Positions 6,732 through 16,551 of a stretch of DNA of 56,610 bases are shown piece after piece (position 1 is the stretch's first letter; every line of letters starts with the position of its first letter). The notes under the pieces are model-generated. The model did no database searches. It was not told the DNA's origin and saw only the letters and a program-made list of their open reading frames with translations. Both the position numbers and the translations under genes were made by a program. The DNA comes from an uncultured Clostridia bacterium (lineage in GTDB: Bacteria > Bacillota > Clostridia > Oscillospirales > Acutalibacteraceae): contig CANRPD010000008.1 of the NCBI GenBank assembly GCA_947632385.1, forward strand, positions 1 through 56,610, given 5' to 3'.

Positions 6732-7877
6732 TTATTTGCCCCTGCCAAAGATGGACATGATATCAGAGAACGTGTCGTCATCATCGATGAGGTTGGGGTC
6801 CAGACGGGGTTGTTCGTCGCTGTGAGAAGAGACAGATGTACCGGCATTGTCGCCGTTAAAGTCAAAATCGTCGCCCAGATCCAGGTCCAATGCGGGCCGG
6901 TTCTTTTTCTCCTGGCCGGATCCTTCGAATCCGGTGGCGATGACGGTGACGGTCATCTCATCCTCCATAGAATCGTCGAAGGTGGCGCCCCAAATGATGT
7001 TGGCATCCTCATGGGCACGTTCGGTGACGATCTGGGAAGCGGTATCGATCTCGTCCAGGGCGATGTCCGGGCTGGACGTGATATTGATGATCACGCCGTG
7101 GGCTCCAGCGATCTTGGTCTCCAGCAAGGGGCTGGAAATGGCAGCCAAAGCGGCCTGCTCGGCCTTGTCCTTGCCGCTGGCATGGCCCACACCCATATGG
7201 GCAAGGCCTGCGTTTTCCATGACAGCCTTCACGTCTTCAAAGTCCAGATTGACGATACCGGGCAGCTGGATCAGATCGGAGATGCTCTGCACGCCCTGAC
7301 GCAGCACATCATCAGCCACCATAAAGGCATTTGCCAGAGTGATGCGTTCATCACTGACCATTTTCAACCGTTCGTTGGGGATGACCACCAGAGAATCCAC
7401 ATGCTGACGCAAGGCCTCAATGCCTTCCTCAGCCTGCTCCATCCGGCGGCGGCCCTCAAAGGCAAAGGGTTTGGTGACGATACCCACCGTGAGGGCGCCC
7501 AGCTCCCGGGCGATCTGCGCGACCTTGGGAGCTGCGCCCGTCCCGGTGCCGCCGCCCATCCCGGCGGTGATAAAGACCATGTCGGCGTCCTTGAGAACGC
7601 CGGCGATGAGATCGTGGCTCTCCTCGGCGGCTTTCTCGCCGATCTCCGGCCGAGAACCGGCCCCTCTGCCCTGGGTGAGTTTTTCACCCAGCTGCACCTT
7701 GACCGTGGCCTGAGAACGTCCCAGCGCCTGCTTGTCGGTGTTCATGCTGACCAGTTCCACGCTGCGTACACCCGCCGACGCGATCCGGTTCACGGCATTT
7801 CCGCCGCCGCCGCCCACACCGACCACTTTGATCGTCTGGGGTGTTTCATCCAGCAGATTGTCTACTTCAAAAGGCAT
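6732..7877 (-). CDS. ftsZ: Cell division protein FtsZ
   Basis: About 381 residues. It is the tubulin-like GTPase that polymerises into the Z ring. The GTP-binding signature '[12 protein letters not shown]' and the T7 loop '[12 protein letters not shown]' with the catalytic Asp are present, as is the N-terminal '[17 protein letters not shown]'. After the globular core comes an acidic linker. The extreme C-terminus '[16 protein letters not shown]' differs from the usual D/E-I-P-x-F-L peptide that docks FtsA, SepF and ZapA-type partners. The long frame extends upstream, but the ATG at 7877 follows AAGGAGGAAA and matches family starts. It is the last dcw gene here; ftsA is absent between ftsQ and ftsZ. 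Confidence 0.97.
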   Translation of the reverse strand: MPFEVDNLLDETPQTIKVVGVGGGGGNAVNRIASAGVRSVELVSMNTDKQALGRSQATVKVQLGEKLTQGRGAGSRPEIGEKAAEESHDLIAGVLKDADMVFITAGMGGGTGTGAAPKVAQIARELGALTVGIVTKPFAFEGRRRMEQAEEGIEALRQHVDSLVVIPNERLKMVSDERITLANAFMVADDVLRQGVQSISDLIQLPGIVNLDFEDVKAVMENAGLAHMGVGHASGKDKAEQAALAAISSPLLETKIAGAHGVIINITSSPDIALDEIDTASQIVTERAHEDANIIWGATFDDSMEDEMTVTVIATGFEGSGQEKKNRPALDLDLGDDFDFNGDNAGTSVSSHSDEQPRLDPNLIDDDDTFSDIMSIFGRGK

Positions 7878-8039
7878 AGTTTTTCCTCCTTGACCCTTCG
7901 GCTTCTGACGGACAGCTGAGCGGCCGAAAGCATATTTGCAGTCCGCCGCGGGCGCGGCAAAGACCATCTGACCCGTTTCTTTATAGCGCATCCATGAAAC
8001 GAAACAAACGAACAGCTTGCATGGAATACACCACCATAT

Positions 8040-8068
8040 AATTTAACACTTTCACGATTAAAATTCAA
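8040..8068 (-). promoter_or_regulatory. Possible ftsZ promoter
   Basis: The 274-base gap between ftsQ and ftsZ holds, on the minus strand, TTGAAT (8063-8068), a 17-base spacer and TAAATT (8040-8045), in a locally AT-rich stretch. The rest of the gap (7878-8039) shows no other clear element. Confidence 0.45.
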
Positions 8069-8151
8069 GTGTTTTTTTGCAGGGAATGGAGTTTTTCCTT
8101 TCATTTCAGACTTTTTTCGGGAAATTGGATAGATTCTGTGGCATAATTCCG

Positions 8152-9336
8152 TTACTGAATAAAAGGCGTGTCGGGGATCCCGTCGTCCCTGGGAGAGGGA
8201 GTCTCTGTCGGAGCAGGATCGCTTCCGGGATCTGCAGGGGCCGTGGGATCGGTGGGCAGAGCACCCGCTGAAACAGACGGAGACAAAGGAGCGGGTTCCA
8301 AGACACCAGGGGTGAAGACGGCACGTTTTGTCTCGCCGGAAGAAGTCAGATCCAGTACGCCCTGTTCGGCAGGGCCAACCCCCTCCTCCACAGACTGGCA
8401 GCCCAATTCCACTTTGTAGGGCAGGTCCAACGCTGCACCCAGACAGAACTCGACCCGATCCTCATACACCAGGCGGATGTCAGACAGATCAGAGAGATCC
8501 ATCCGCGTGAAGTGGGTAAAAGCATCTCGATCTGAAAGAGCGGCCATCAGTTCGGAAAATGCTGCGGCGACCGCCTCATCTTCCGGTACATACAGCTGAC
8601 CGGGCTCCGCAGAAGCGTTTACACCGGTGATCTGCAATAAGCCCAGCGGTGGTTCAGTCCCGATCTCCACCACCTTACCCGCAGGACTGAGGACCACCCA
8701 ACCGCCTGCCTCCTCCACCACCGCTGCCCGGGGCGCCAAGGTCAGGCAGATCTCCAGGGTCGATGGAAAATGCTTGATGATCTCAGACTGAGCCACATAT
8801 GGGAACGCCTGCTCAATGGCCTCTTCCTGGGCTTTGGTGGGCAGGAACAGAAGGTTGTCCCCGGCCTCGTATCCGCAAACTTCCACCACTTTTTCAGGTG
8901 TTGCGCCGGGGACCGATTCGCCGGTGAGAGTGATCTCGCTGAGCTTGAACAGCAGGAATGCCGCAAGCAGCAGGGTCCCTACAGTCATGGCCAGGACCAC
9001 TGTAATGGCCAAAAAACGGCGCACGCCGGTGAGGCGGCCTTTCTCCCGCTTTCTTTGAGAGGCAGGCCGTCGATCGGTGCTGCCCACCGATGAGGTCACT
9101 GCATGGGGCCTCCGTTCAGGCAGAGCATGGGAGGAGACATCCCAGTCAGGCAGCTCCCAGTCCGGAGCACGACGGTCCCGTGAGGAGGTGTCCTCATCCG
9201 ATCGGTTGAGCCAGTCTGGGAGTTCTACCTCCCCGCGTTCCGAGGAGGTGATGGAGTTGTTTCTGGAATGAGAGGAGATATCCTCGAAATCTTCATCCCA
9301 CATGCCGCGCGGACGGCGCTTTTCCTCGGGCGTCAT
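8152..9336 (-). CDS. ftsQ: Cell division protein FtsQ/DivIB, with long cytoplasmic tail
   Basis: 394 residues. A single membrane helix (about residues 105-131, 'RRFLAITVVLAMTVGTLLLAAFLLFKL') is followed by a POTRA domain ('SEITLTGESVPGATPEKVVEVCGYEAGDNLLFL') and the FtsQ beta domain, then a Pro/Thr/Ser-rich extracellular tail. The roughly 105-residue cytoplasmic segment is hydrophilic, probably disordered, and repeats a P-D-W motif three times (LPDWLN, APDWEL, LPDWDV). The protein bridges early and late divisome parts and works with FtsL and DivIC. It lies 18 bases after murA and before ftsZ. Identification rests mainly on topology, POTRA and dcw position. Confidence 0.88.
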   Translation of the reverse strand: MTPEEKRRPRGMWDEDFEDISSHSRNNSITSSERGEVELPDWLNRSDEDTSSRDRRAPDWELPDWDVSSHALPERRPHAVTSSVGSTDRRPASQRKREKGRLTGVRRFLAITVVLAMTVGTLLLAAFLLFKLSEITLTGESVPGATPEKVVEVCGYEAGDNLLFLPTKAQEEAIEQAFPYVAQSEIIKHFPSTLEICLTLAPRAAVVEEAGGWVVLSPAGKVVEIGTEPPLGLLQITGVNASAEPGQLYVPEDEAVAAAFSELMAALSDRDAFTHFTRMDLSDLSDIRLVYEDRVEFCLGAALDLPYKVELGCQSVEEGVGPAEQGVLDLTSSGETKRAVFTPGVLEPAPLSPSVSAGALPTDPTAPADPGSDPAPTETPSPRDDGIPDTPFIQ

Positions 9337-9354
9337 GCCCGTCGCCTGCCTTTC

Positions 9355-10605
9355 CTACCTTGATACTTCCTGAATACGGGCCCCCAGGTCCGCCAATGTT
9401 TGCACCAGATGTTCATATCCACGGCGGATGTGCCGGGTCCCGGTGATCTGTGTCCTTCCCTGCGCACAAAGCCCGGCCACCACCAGCGCCGCACCACAGC
9501 GCAGATCTCGGGCTTGGACCGGTGCCCCCTGAAGGGCGGGGACCCCTTCCACCACGGCGACTTTGCCCTCCAGCTTGATCCGTGCCCCCATTCGACAGAG
9601 CTCTTCTGCATGGGAATAACGGTTTTCGAATATGTTCTCCACAAAGATACTGGTGCCCTCCCCCACTGCTGCCATACTCATGATGACCGGCTGTGCGTCA
9701 GTGGGAAAGCCGGGATACGGCATGGTCCGAATGTGCTTGACCGCCCGCAAATGGGGAGGCGCCATGATATTCAGGCTGTGCCCATGGGGGCGGACCATAC
9801 AGCCCGATTCCTCAAAAGGGGCCAGCATGGGCATCATGTGCCCGTTATCCACATCCAGGAGGGTCAAACTGGAGCCTGTAACGGCAGCCGCTGCCATATA
9901 GGTCACAGCTGCGATGCGGTCGGGCATGATGCGGTGCTCGGAGCCGGTGAGCTTTTCTACACCGTCGATGATGATGCAGCCCTCCCCCGCGCCGTAGATG
10001 CGGCCGCCGCAGCGATTGAGGTACGCTGCCAGATCGGCGATCTCCGGCTCCCGAGCCGCATTGGAGATCACCGTGGTCCCTTGTGCTGTGCAGGCGGCCA
10101 GCATGATGTTCTCCGTGGCCCCTACGCTGGGAAAGGACAGGGCGATGTACGCGCCGGACAGTCCGTGGGGAGCCTGTACCGTCAGGCATCCCCGGGATTC
10201 CTGCACCACTGCTCCCAGCTTTTCCAGGGCAGACAGGTGCAGATCAATGGGCCGCGGTCCAAGCTCACAACCCCCTGGAAAACAGATCTTTGCCTCCCCC
10301 ATGCGGGCCAGAACAGCTCCTAAAAACACGATGGAAGACCTCATGCCATGCATGAGTTGGGGCGGGATCTCACTTTGGGTTGGGTCGCTTCGGATCACCA
10401 GATCCCCGTCCTTTTGGGAGCAACAACATCCCAGGTGTGTCAGGATCCCCAATGCTGTGTCAACATCCGACAAATGGGGGCAGTTGTGGAATATGTTCTC
10501 CCCCCGGCAGAGCACTGCCGCCGCAAGCAGCGGAAGCGTGCTGTTTTTGGCTCCCTGAACGGTGATCTCACCGCTCAGAGAGGCGGGACCGTCGATTACG
10601 ATCAT
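9355..10605 (-). CDS. murA: UDP-N-acetylglucosamine 1-carboxyvinyltransferase
   Basis: It transfers enolpyruvate from PEP to UDP-GlcNAc, the first committed step of peptidoglycan synthesis, in the cytoplasm. The protein has about 416 residues in two inside-out alpha/beta domains. The N-terminal 'VQGAKNSTLPLLAA' holds the conserved Lys-Asn pair. The catalytic loop 'PGGCELGPRPIDLHL' keeps the fosfomycin-target Cys (about residue 113). The C-terminal 'PYPGFPTDAQPVIMSM' and 'TIFENRYSHAEEL'-like segment are present. A GTG at 10614 is in frame, but the ATG at 10605 has a better-spaced GAGG. It sits between murG and ftsQ, where murB or murC often lies in relatives. Confidence 0.96.
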   Translation of the reverse strand: MIVIDGPASLSGEITVQGAKNSTLPLLAAAVLCRGENIFHNCPHLSDVDTALGILTHLGCCCSQKDGDLVIRSDPTQSEIPPQLMHGMRSSIVFLGAVLARMGEAKICFPGGCELGPRPIDLHLSALEKLGAVVQESRGCLTVQAPHGLSGAYIALSFPSVGATENIMLAACTAQGTTVISNAAREPEIADLAAYLNRCGGRIYGAGEGCIIIDGVEKLTGSEHRIMPDRIAAVTYMAAAAVTGSSLTLLDVDNGHMMPMLAPFEESGCMVRPHGHSLNIMAPPHLRAVKHIRTMPYPGFPTDAQPVIMSMAAVGEGTSIFVENIFENRYSHAEELCRMGARIKLEGKVAVVEGVPALQGAPVQARDLRCGAALVVAGLCAQGRTQITGTRHIRRGYEHLVQTLADLGARIQEVSR

Positions 10606-10665
10606 GGGAAACACCTCGTCTCATGAAACTGTTATCATGATATGAGGCGCGGAAAATCTTGTGAT

Positions 10666-11805
10666 TTACCCCTTTCTGGGCCTCTTGCCCGTCCGTGCAG
10701 CGCTTTTGATCACGCTGTAGATCCGTTCGCTGGCATCCAGGACCTCCAACTTGCCAGCGTTTTCTCCCAGCTCATGCAACCGCTGGGGATCGTGGATCAG
10801 GCCCTGAACGGTCTCCCAGAGACGCTCCCCCGTGAGATCCTTCTCCTCGATGATCTCTGCGGCCCCGCGATTGACCAGAGCCATAGCGTTGTGAAATTGG
10901 TGGTTTTCCGCCACATTGGGAGAGGGGATCAGGATGGAGGGTTTGTTTTTTGCTTCGATCTCGGTCAGGGTCATCGCGCCGGCCCGACCGATGACCAGAT
11001 CGGCGGCGGACAGACACTGCGGCATGTTGTCGATGTATTCCAGCAGGCGGATCTGCGGATTGGCTTTTTCATTGAATCCCAGCTCCCGGAGCTCCTCCAG
11101 GAAGTGTTCGTCATGGGTCCCATAGCCGTGGATGTGCTGGATCGCTTTGGTCTTGGCACTTTGGGCCAGCATATAGGCAGCGGCACGGTTGACCGCAGAA
11201 GCGCCCAGGCTCCCGCCAAAGGAAAGCACCACTGGCCGGTTATCCAGACCCAGTGCCTTGCGGGAGGCTTCCCGCTGCGCGGACAGGACCTCGCCGCGGA
11301 CGGGATTTCCGGTGACAACGCAGGTGGCATCGGCGTCCAGATATTTCATAGCTTCCGGTACGGCAAGCATCACCGTGACCATGGATTTGGCCAGCATCTT
11401 GGTGGTCACGCCGGGATATGCGTTGGATTCATGGATCACACAGGGATATCCTAAGCGGGCAGCCTCCCGAAGAACGGGTCCGCAGACATATCCGCCAGTC
11501 CCCACACAGACATCCGGATCGAACTCCCGGAGGATCTTTTTCGTCTGGGCGCTGGCTGTGAACACCCGAACAACGGTCTGTGCGTTGCGGACCAAGTTTT
11601 TCACCGTAAGTTTCCGCTGGAATCCGGAGATGGTCACTGTTCGCATCGGATATCCGGCAGCCGCCACCAGGCGCTCTTCCATCCCACCTTTATTGCCCAC
11701 GTAAAGGATCTGGGCGTCGGGCTCCTTCTCTTTTAAGTAGCCGGCTGCGGCCAGAGCGGGATTGATGTGCCCCGCAGTTCCTCCGCCGGTGAACAGAACT
11801 TTCAT
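10666..11805 (-). CDS. murG: UDP-GlcNAc-undecaprenyl-pyrophosphoryl-MurNAc-pentapeptide GlcNAc transferase
   Basis: 379 residues, GT28 family. It adds GlcNAc to lipid I to form lipid II at the inner membrane face. The N-terminal glycine loop 'FTGGGTAGHINPALA', the second 'GTGGYVCGPVL' loop, 'IHESNAYPGVTTK', and the C-terminal donor-binding 'GRAGAMTLTEIEAKNKPSILIPSPNVAENHQFHNA' are all present. It lies 25 bases behind ftsW. The C-terminus is basic (ARTGKRPRKG). Confidence 0.97.
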   Translation of the reverse strand: MKVLFTGGGTAGHINPALAAAGYLKEKEPDAQILYVGNKGGMEERLVAAAGYPMRTVTISGFQRKLTVKNLVRNAQTVVRVFTASAQTKKILREFDPDVCVGTGGYVCGPVLREAARLGYPCVIHESNAYPGVTTKMLAKSMVTVMLAVPEAMKYLDADATCVVTGNPVRGEVLSAQREASRKALGLDNRPVVLSFGGSLGASAVNRAAAYMLAQSAKTKAIQHIHGYGTHDEHFLEELRELGFNEKANPQIRLLEYIDNMPQCLSAADLVIGRAGAMTLTEIEAKNKPSILIPSPNVAENHQFHNAMALVNRGAAEIIEEKDLTGERLWETVQGLIHDPQRLHELGENAGKLEVLDASERIYSVIKSAARTGKRPRKG

Positions 11806-11830
11806 GTGCGTCTTCCTTTCCAGAAACAGA

Positions 11831-13171
11831 TCAGGTCTTTTCCACGGATGCGCTGCGGGAAATATTCAACAAAATGCCCATCTCACCCAAAAGCATCAGC
11901 AGCGAAGTACCGCCGTAGCTGAAGAACGGCAGGCTGATACCGGTATTCGGGATGGTATTGGTCACCACGCAGATGTTGAGGACCGCTTGGAGCCCCACCT
12001 GAAAGGTGATGCCCAGGCCCAGCAGCGTTCCGAATTTATCTTTGGCATGCAGGGAAATATAGACCCCGCGCCAGATGAGCAAACTGAAAAGAAGAATCAC
12101 CAAAATCGCGCCGAACATGCCCAGCTCCTCGCATACGATGGCGAAGATGAAATCATTCTGGGGCTCAGGCAGCCAAAGGTATTTCTGTCTGGACTGTCCC
12201 AAACCGGTACCCAGCAGTCCGCCGGACCCAATGGAATAGAGCGACTGCCGGATCTGCCAGGTGTCCACACCCTCTGGCGGGTCAAAGGGATGCAGCCATC
12301 CCACGACCCGGGCCATCTGGTATCCGCCGCCGGAATCCTCTCCGCCGCCTTTTGCTGCTTGCAGCAACAGCAACGCTAATAATCCCAGGCCGCCCAACAC
12401 GCCGCACCAGAGCAGCAGATGACGCACCTTTGCTCCACCCACAAAGATCAGGATCATCCCCAAAGCACCGAGAATGATCGCACCAGAAAGATGCGGCTCC
12501 ACGACGACCAGTCCGGCACACACCAACATCAATCCCAGTGGGACCCCCACGCCGCGCATGGGATCACCCATTTCCTCAATGTGCTGAGAAATATAATGGG
12601 CTAGGACCGTGATCAAGCCAAACTTGGCCACTTCAGACGGTTGAAACTGCACCGGGCCGATGTTGATCCACCGGGTAGCATCGTCCTCGTTGGGAGCGAT
12701 CTCGGCGATCTTCAACACCTTGCCAAAAAGCAGGACAGCCAGCAGCAGCCCCACCGACACCAGGTAGATGGGATATGCCAAGCGATGGAACCGATGGTAA
12801 TCGAACGTGGAAACGAACAGCATGGCCGCTGTTCCCGCAAGAGCGAAGATCCCCTGGCGGCGGATATAGAAATAGCTGTCTCCGTTTTCGTGATAATAGC
12901 TGTACGCATAGCTGGCTGAAAAGAGCATCACCAGCCCCACACACAAAAGCACCAGGATAAAGGCAAGCAGCGGGGTATCCATGCCCTGACCCAAAGAGAA
13001 CAGTCTGGTCTGGACTTCCCGGCGGCGCTTTTCTCGCTGGGGAACGGCCTCCACTGCAGCGGCCATCGTATCCCCTGCGGGGACCCGACGCAAGCCACGG
13101 GCTGTACCGCTTTCACGGATGTGTGCTGATGCAGTATTTTTCCGATTGTTCGGCCGCCGGTCCCGTGCCAT
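11831..13171 (-). CDS. ftsW: Septal peptidoglycan polymerase FtsW (SEDS family)
   Basis: 446 residues from the ATG at 13171, which has AAAGGAG nine bases upstream. About ten membrane helices follow a basic cytoplasmic N-terminus of roughly 75 residues. SEDS signatures include 'FSASYAYSYY', 'NIGPVQFQPSEVAKFGLI', 'LVVVEPHLSGAIIL', 'SLYSIGSGGLLGTGLGQSRQKYLWLPEPQNDFIFAIVCEELG' and 'TNTIPNTGISLPFFSYGGTSLL'. It polymerises lipid II with its cognate transpeptidase, the PBP encoded at 14287-16551. Neighbourhood favours FtsW over RodA or SpoVE, though the spoVE role cannot be excluded. Confidence 0.92.
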   Translation of the reverse strand: MARDRRPNNRKNTASAHIRESGTARGLRRVPAGDTMAAAVEAVPQREKRRREVQTRLFSLGQGMDTPLLAFILVLLCVGLVMLFSASYAYSYYHENGDSYFYIRRQGIFALAGTAAMLFVSTFDYHRFHRLAYPIYLVSVGLLLAVLLFGKVLKIAEIAPNEDDATRWINIGPVQFQPSEVAKFGLITVLAHYISQHIEEMGDPMRGVGVPLGLMLVCAGLVVVEPHLSGAIILGALGMILIFVGGAKVRHLLLWCGVLGGLGLLALLLLQAAKGGGEDSGGGYQMARVVGWLHPFDPPEGVDTWQIRQSLYSIGSGGLLGTGLGQSRQKYLWLPEPQNDFIFAIVCEELGMFGAILVILLFSLLIWRGVYISLHAKDKFGTLLGLGITFQVGLQAVLNICVVTNTIPNTGISLPFFSYGGTSLLMLLGEMGILLNISRSASVEKT

Positions 13172-13248
13172 ATGCGGGCTCTCCTTTCCAAAATGTACTT
13201 GCTGATAGTTTGCACAAAAAACGATCAAAACTGCTGATTTCCAAGTTT

Positions 13249-14250
13249 TTACAGGCCAAACGCCACACAGAGCACACCGAGCACGGCAAACAGGAACGTC
13301 ACCAGCCCAAAAACGGCACAGATCTTGACCTCGCTCCAGCCCGACATCTCAAAATGATGATGGATGGGGGACATCTTGAACAGGCGTTTCCCTCCGGTGC
13401 GCTTGAAATAGGTCACCTGCAGGACCACTGAAAGGATCTCGACCCAATAAATGACACCAAAAGGCAACAATAAAACAGGGAGGTCGATGCCAAAGGCCAG
13501 CGCTGCTACCATACCGCCCAAAAAAAGGGAACCGGTGTCTCCCATAAAGACCTTGGCAGGATGGAAATTCCAGACCAGGAAACCCAAACAGGCAGCTGCT
13601 GCCGCAACGCCCAGCGCGGATAGATTGACCATGCCCAACAGGCCCGCACAGAAGGACAGCCCCAGCGCCACAAAAAAGGTCACTGTGGAGTTGAGCCCAT
13701 CGATCCCATCGGTAAAATTCACCGCATTGACCAGTCCCACAATGAGGATCGCTGCCAAAGGATAGTAGGCAAAGCTCAACTCCAGACGGCCCAAAAATGG
13801 AAACTGGACCGCTGTGCTGCCGCCTGCCATGCCCACAGAGGCCAGATAGGCCGCCGCAACTGCAAACTGGAGAATCAACTTCTGTCGTTCTGTCAGACCA
13901 AGATTGCGCTTTTTTACGATGCCGATAAAATCATCCATGAATCCAATGGCGCCAAAGGCAAGCGCCATGCCCAAACCGGCAAAGAGCTTCACCGTGAGCA
14001 GCAAGGTCTCCGACACCTCGAGAGAGTGAGCCAGCGGGATGCATACACACATAGAAGCGCAGATCCCGATGATGAACATGAGCCCGCCCATCGTGGGCGT
14101 TCCCTGCTTACTCATGTGCCATTTGGGCCCGATCTCCCGGATCGTTTGGCCAAACTTCAGGCGATGCAGTACCGGGATGAGCACCTTTCCCATCAGCGCG
14201 GTAACGCCAAAGGCCACCACTGCAGCCACGATCGACAGTGTTAGATTCAT
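13249..14250 (-). CDS. mraY: Phospho-N-acetylmuramoyl-pentapeptide transferase
   Basis: 333 residues with about ten membrane helices. It forms lipid I from UDP-MurNAc-pentapeptide and undecaprenyl phosphate. The three aspartate motifs are visible: 'AIGFMDDFIGIVKK', 'NAVNFTDGIDGLNSTV' and 'KVFMGDTGSLFLGGM'. The C-terminal histidine loop is 'KMSPIHHHFEMSGWSEVKI'. It sits between the PBP gene and ftsW, with about 36 bases on the PBP side and about 77 on the ftsW side. Confidence 0.97.
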   Translation of the reverse strand: MNLTLSIVAAVVAFGVTALMGKVLIPVLHRLKFGQTIREIGPKWHMSKQGTPTMGGLMFIIGICASMCVCIPLAHSLEVSETLLLTVKLFAGLGMALAFGAIGFMDDFIGIVKKRNLGLTERQKLILQFAVAAAYLASVGMAGGSTAVQFPFLGRLELSFAYYPLAAILIVGLVNAVNFTDGIDGLNSTVTFFVALGLSFCAGLLGMVNLSALGVAAAAACLGFLVWNFHPAKVFMGDTGSLFLGGMVAALAFGIDLPVLLLPFGVIYWVEILSVVLQVTYFKRTGGKRLFKMSPIHHHFEMSGWSEVKICAVFGLVTFLFAVLGVLCVAFGL

Positions 14251-14286
14251 ATCTCCTGACTCCTCTTCCTGTTTTCCAGTGCTTGT

Positions 14287-16551
14287 TTATTCCAGAGACA
14301 CAAAGGTATCGGTTTCGATATTGTCTACAAAGGTCAGCGCAATGACCGTACCGATGCGGACATTCTGTCCAACGGCGATGTTCTGTGTGCTCACCAGACC
14401 GGAACTGGACCCGCTGACACTGATCTGCAGGCCGTTGATGGCTGCCAGATAGCTGGCATTGACCAGATCCATCCCGCTGAAGTCCGGGACCGGCGTCACT
14501 GCCTCCTCCTGAGAAAAACCTTCTGTGTACAAAACCACAGATCCGTCTTTCGGCAGGGTGGTGCCCACCTCCGGCGTCTGCTCCCGAACCAGAGTGCTCC
14601 CCTCTTCAGAACCGATGACGCTGTATTCCAGCCCACTTTCTTCAATGGCAGCGATGGCCTCGTCCAAGGTCAGGCCCACCACACTTGGAGCGGCGACATC
14701 CAGATTGCCAAACTCTTCATCCGTATACCGGGCCTCGACGCCCAGGTAGGGCAGGATCTCCCCCATGATCTTGGAGAAGATCGGACCGGCCACGGCATTT
14801 CCGCCGGTCAATCCGCCATTGGAAGCACCGTCCGGCTCGTCAAAATATACGAGCAGTGCATATTGAGGGTCCTCGGCAGGGGCATATCCGCAATAGGAGG
14901 CAATATACTCCATGGGCTTGGTGGGGTCCTCGTTGTGCTGCGCGATCTTTTCGGAGGTACCGGTCTTACCGCACACACGGTACCCCGGAACATATCCGCC
15001 GGTAGCCGTCCCTTCAGCAGCGTTATACTGCAAAATGGAGGTGATGGTCTGGGCCGTCTCCTGAGAGATCACCTGCCTCAAGGGGGTGGTGTCGGTGGTC
15101 TTGACGATATTCCCTTCCGGATCGACGATACGGTCTACCACATGGGGCTGGACCATATAGCCGCCGTTTGCAATGGCCGAGGCTGCCGTGATCATCTGCA
15201 CCGGCGTGATCGAAAAGTTCTGTCCAAAAGCCTCGGTAGCCAGTTCTGTGGGGCCCATATCCTCCAAGGAATGGTACAGGTTCACGGCCTCGCCGGGCAG
15301 GTCGATCCCCGTGGGTTCCGTCATACCAAAGGCCTCTCTGTATTTGCAGAAGGTCTCCGCACCCAGCAGTTCACCCAAGTGGATCATCCACGGATTGCAG
15401 GAGTTGTAGATGCCCGCCGCAAAATCTTCCAGTCCATGCCCTTCTTCCTTCCAGCAGTCAATGCCGGCCGGATAGCCTTCCACTTCCTTGTTCCCAGTAC
15501 AAGTAAAGGTGCTCTCCAGGGTAACGACGCCTTCCTCCAGACCCATGGCCCCGGTGACCATTTTGAACACGGAACCCGGATAGTAGGTATCACTGACCGC
15601 CTTGTTCCGCCACTGTTTATACCAGGCGTTGGTCTCGGCCTCATCCCGCTGGTCTTCCGGCAGAGACTGGAGCTCCTGGAGCATATTCGCGTCCAGAATG
15701 GTGTAAGGGTCGTTGGGGTCATAGTTGGGGTGGGTCGCCAACCCCACCACAGCACCGGTATGTACGTTCATCACGATCGCCACTGCGCCGTTTTTGACTT
15801 TATATTTTTCGATGCCCTCGGCGAGGTATTTTTCCAGAATGCTCTGAACCGTCTCGTCAATGGTGAGCACCAGAGAATTTCCGTCGGATGCGCCTACATA
15901 CTGTTCGTACTCAAAGGGCATATCGGTGCCCCAGGCGTTTTTCGAGGCCACCAGACGACCCGCGGTGCCGCGGAGCTCCTCGTCGTAGTAGAGCTCCAGG
16001 CCGTCCAGCCCGGTGTTGTCATATCCAGTGAAGCCCAACACATTGGAAGCGACGGTTCCATAAGGATAATAGCGCTTATAATCCGGAATGAGTCGGACGC
16101 CGCTTTCGATCTCGTTCTCTGTCAGAAACTGATTGATCGCATCCCGGACGTCGGTCTCCACCTGGCGCTTCAAATAGGAAAAATAGGAATCTTCGCCGGT
16201 CTTCTCATAGATCCGTTCCTCATCCATTTCCAAAATGGGCGCCAGCCCCCGGGAGATGGTCCTGCGTAATTCTTCGTCTTCGCGGATATAATTGGGCTCC
16301 AGGACTACGGTCCATACGCTGGCGCTTTGAGCCAGGATCTTGGTCCCTGTGGCGTCGTAAATGGTACCCCGCATAGCGGAGATCGTGGTGCTTTGCAGGC
16401 TTTGCTCTAAGGCTTGGGCCGTCAGTTCTTCTCCATGGACGACCTGCCAGCGAAACAGGCTGACGGTGACCATGCCAAAGCCCCCAATGAGCACAATACA
16501 CGCCAGCAAAACAGCGCGAAACGAGATCCGTTGGCTGGTACCCTTGGCCAT
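14287..16551 (-). CDS. Class B penicillin-binding protein with two PASTA domains (FtsI/SpoVD type)
   Basis: 754 residues: a short cytoplasmic start, one membrane helix (about 12-33), a PBP dimerisation domain, a transpeptidase domain and about two C-terminal PASTA repeats (from about residue 615). The catalytic motifs are S327-V-F-K330 (in 'YYPGSVFKMVTG'), S384-C-N and K529-T-G. It cross-links septal peptidoglycan with FtsW. PASTA repeats are typical of PBP2x, SpoVD and PBP1-type proteins of Gram-positives. I cannot tell the vegetative from the sporulation paralogue. 'AAGGTGAG' precedes the start. The 117 bases to ftsL hold no clear element. Confidence 0.93.
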   Translation of the reverse strand: MAKGTSQRISFRAVLLACIVLIGGFGMVTVSLFRWQVVHGEELTAQALEQSLQSTTISAMRGTIYDATGTKILAQSASVWTVVLEPNYIREDEELRRTISRGLAPILEMDEERIYEKTGEDSYFSYLKRQVETDVRDAINQFLTENEIESGVRLIPDYKRYYPYGTVASNVLGFTGYDNTGLDGLELYYDEELRGTAGRLVASKNAWGTDMPFEYEQYVGASDGNSLVLTIDETVQSILEKYLAEGIEKYKVKNGAVAIVMNVHTGAVVGLATHPNYDPNDPYTILDANMLQELQSLPEDQRDEAETNAWYKQWRNKAVSDTYYPGSVFKMVTGAMGLEEGVVTLESTFTCTGNKEVEGYPAGIDCWKEEGHGLEDFAAGIYNSCNPWMIHLGELLGAETFCKYREAFGMTEPTGIDLPGEAVNLYHSLEDMGPTELATEAFGQNFSITPVQMITAASAIANGGYMVQPHVVDRIVDPEGNIVKTTDTTPLRQVISQETAQTITSILQYNAAEGTATGGYVPGYRVCGKTGTSEKIAQHNEDPTKPMEYIASYCGYAPAEDPQYALLVYFDEPDGASNGGLTGGNAVAGPIFSKIMGEILPYLGVEARYTDEEFGNLDVAAPSVVGLTLDEAIAAIEESGLEYSVIGSEEGSTLVREQTPEVGTTLPKDGSVVLYTEGFSQEEAVTPVPDFSGMDLVNASYLAAINGLQISVSGSSSGLVSTQNIAVGQNVRIGTVIALTFVDNIETDTFVSLE

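Noticed and set aside
5847..7919. A 690-codon plus-strand frame covering the fumarase, VOC and ftsZ genes
   Set aside because: Shadow of three real minus-strand genes; no ribosome site or domain.
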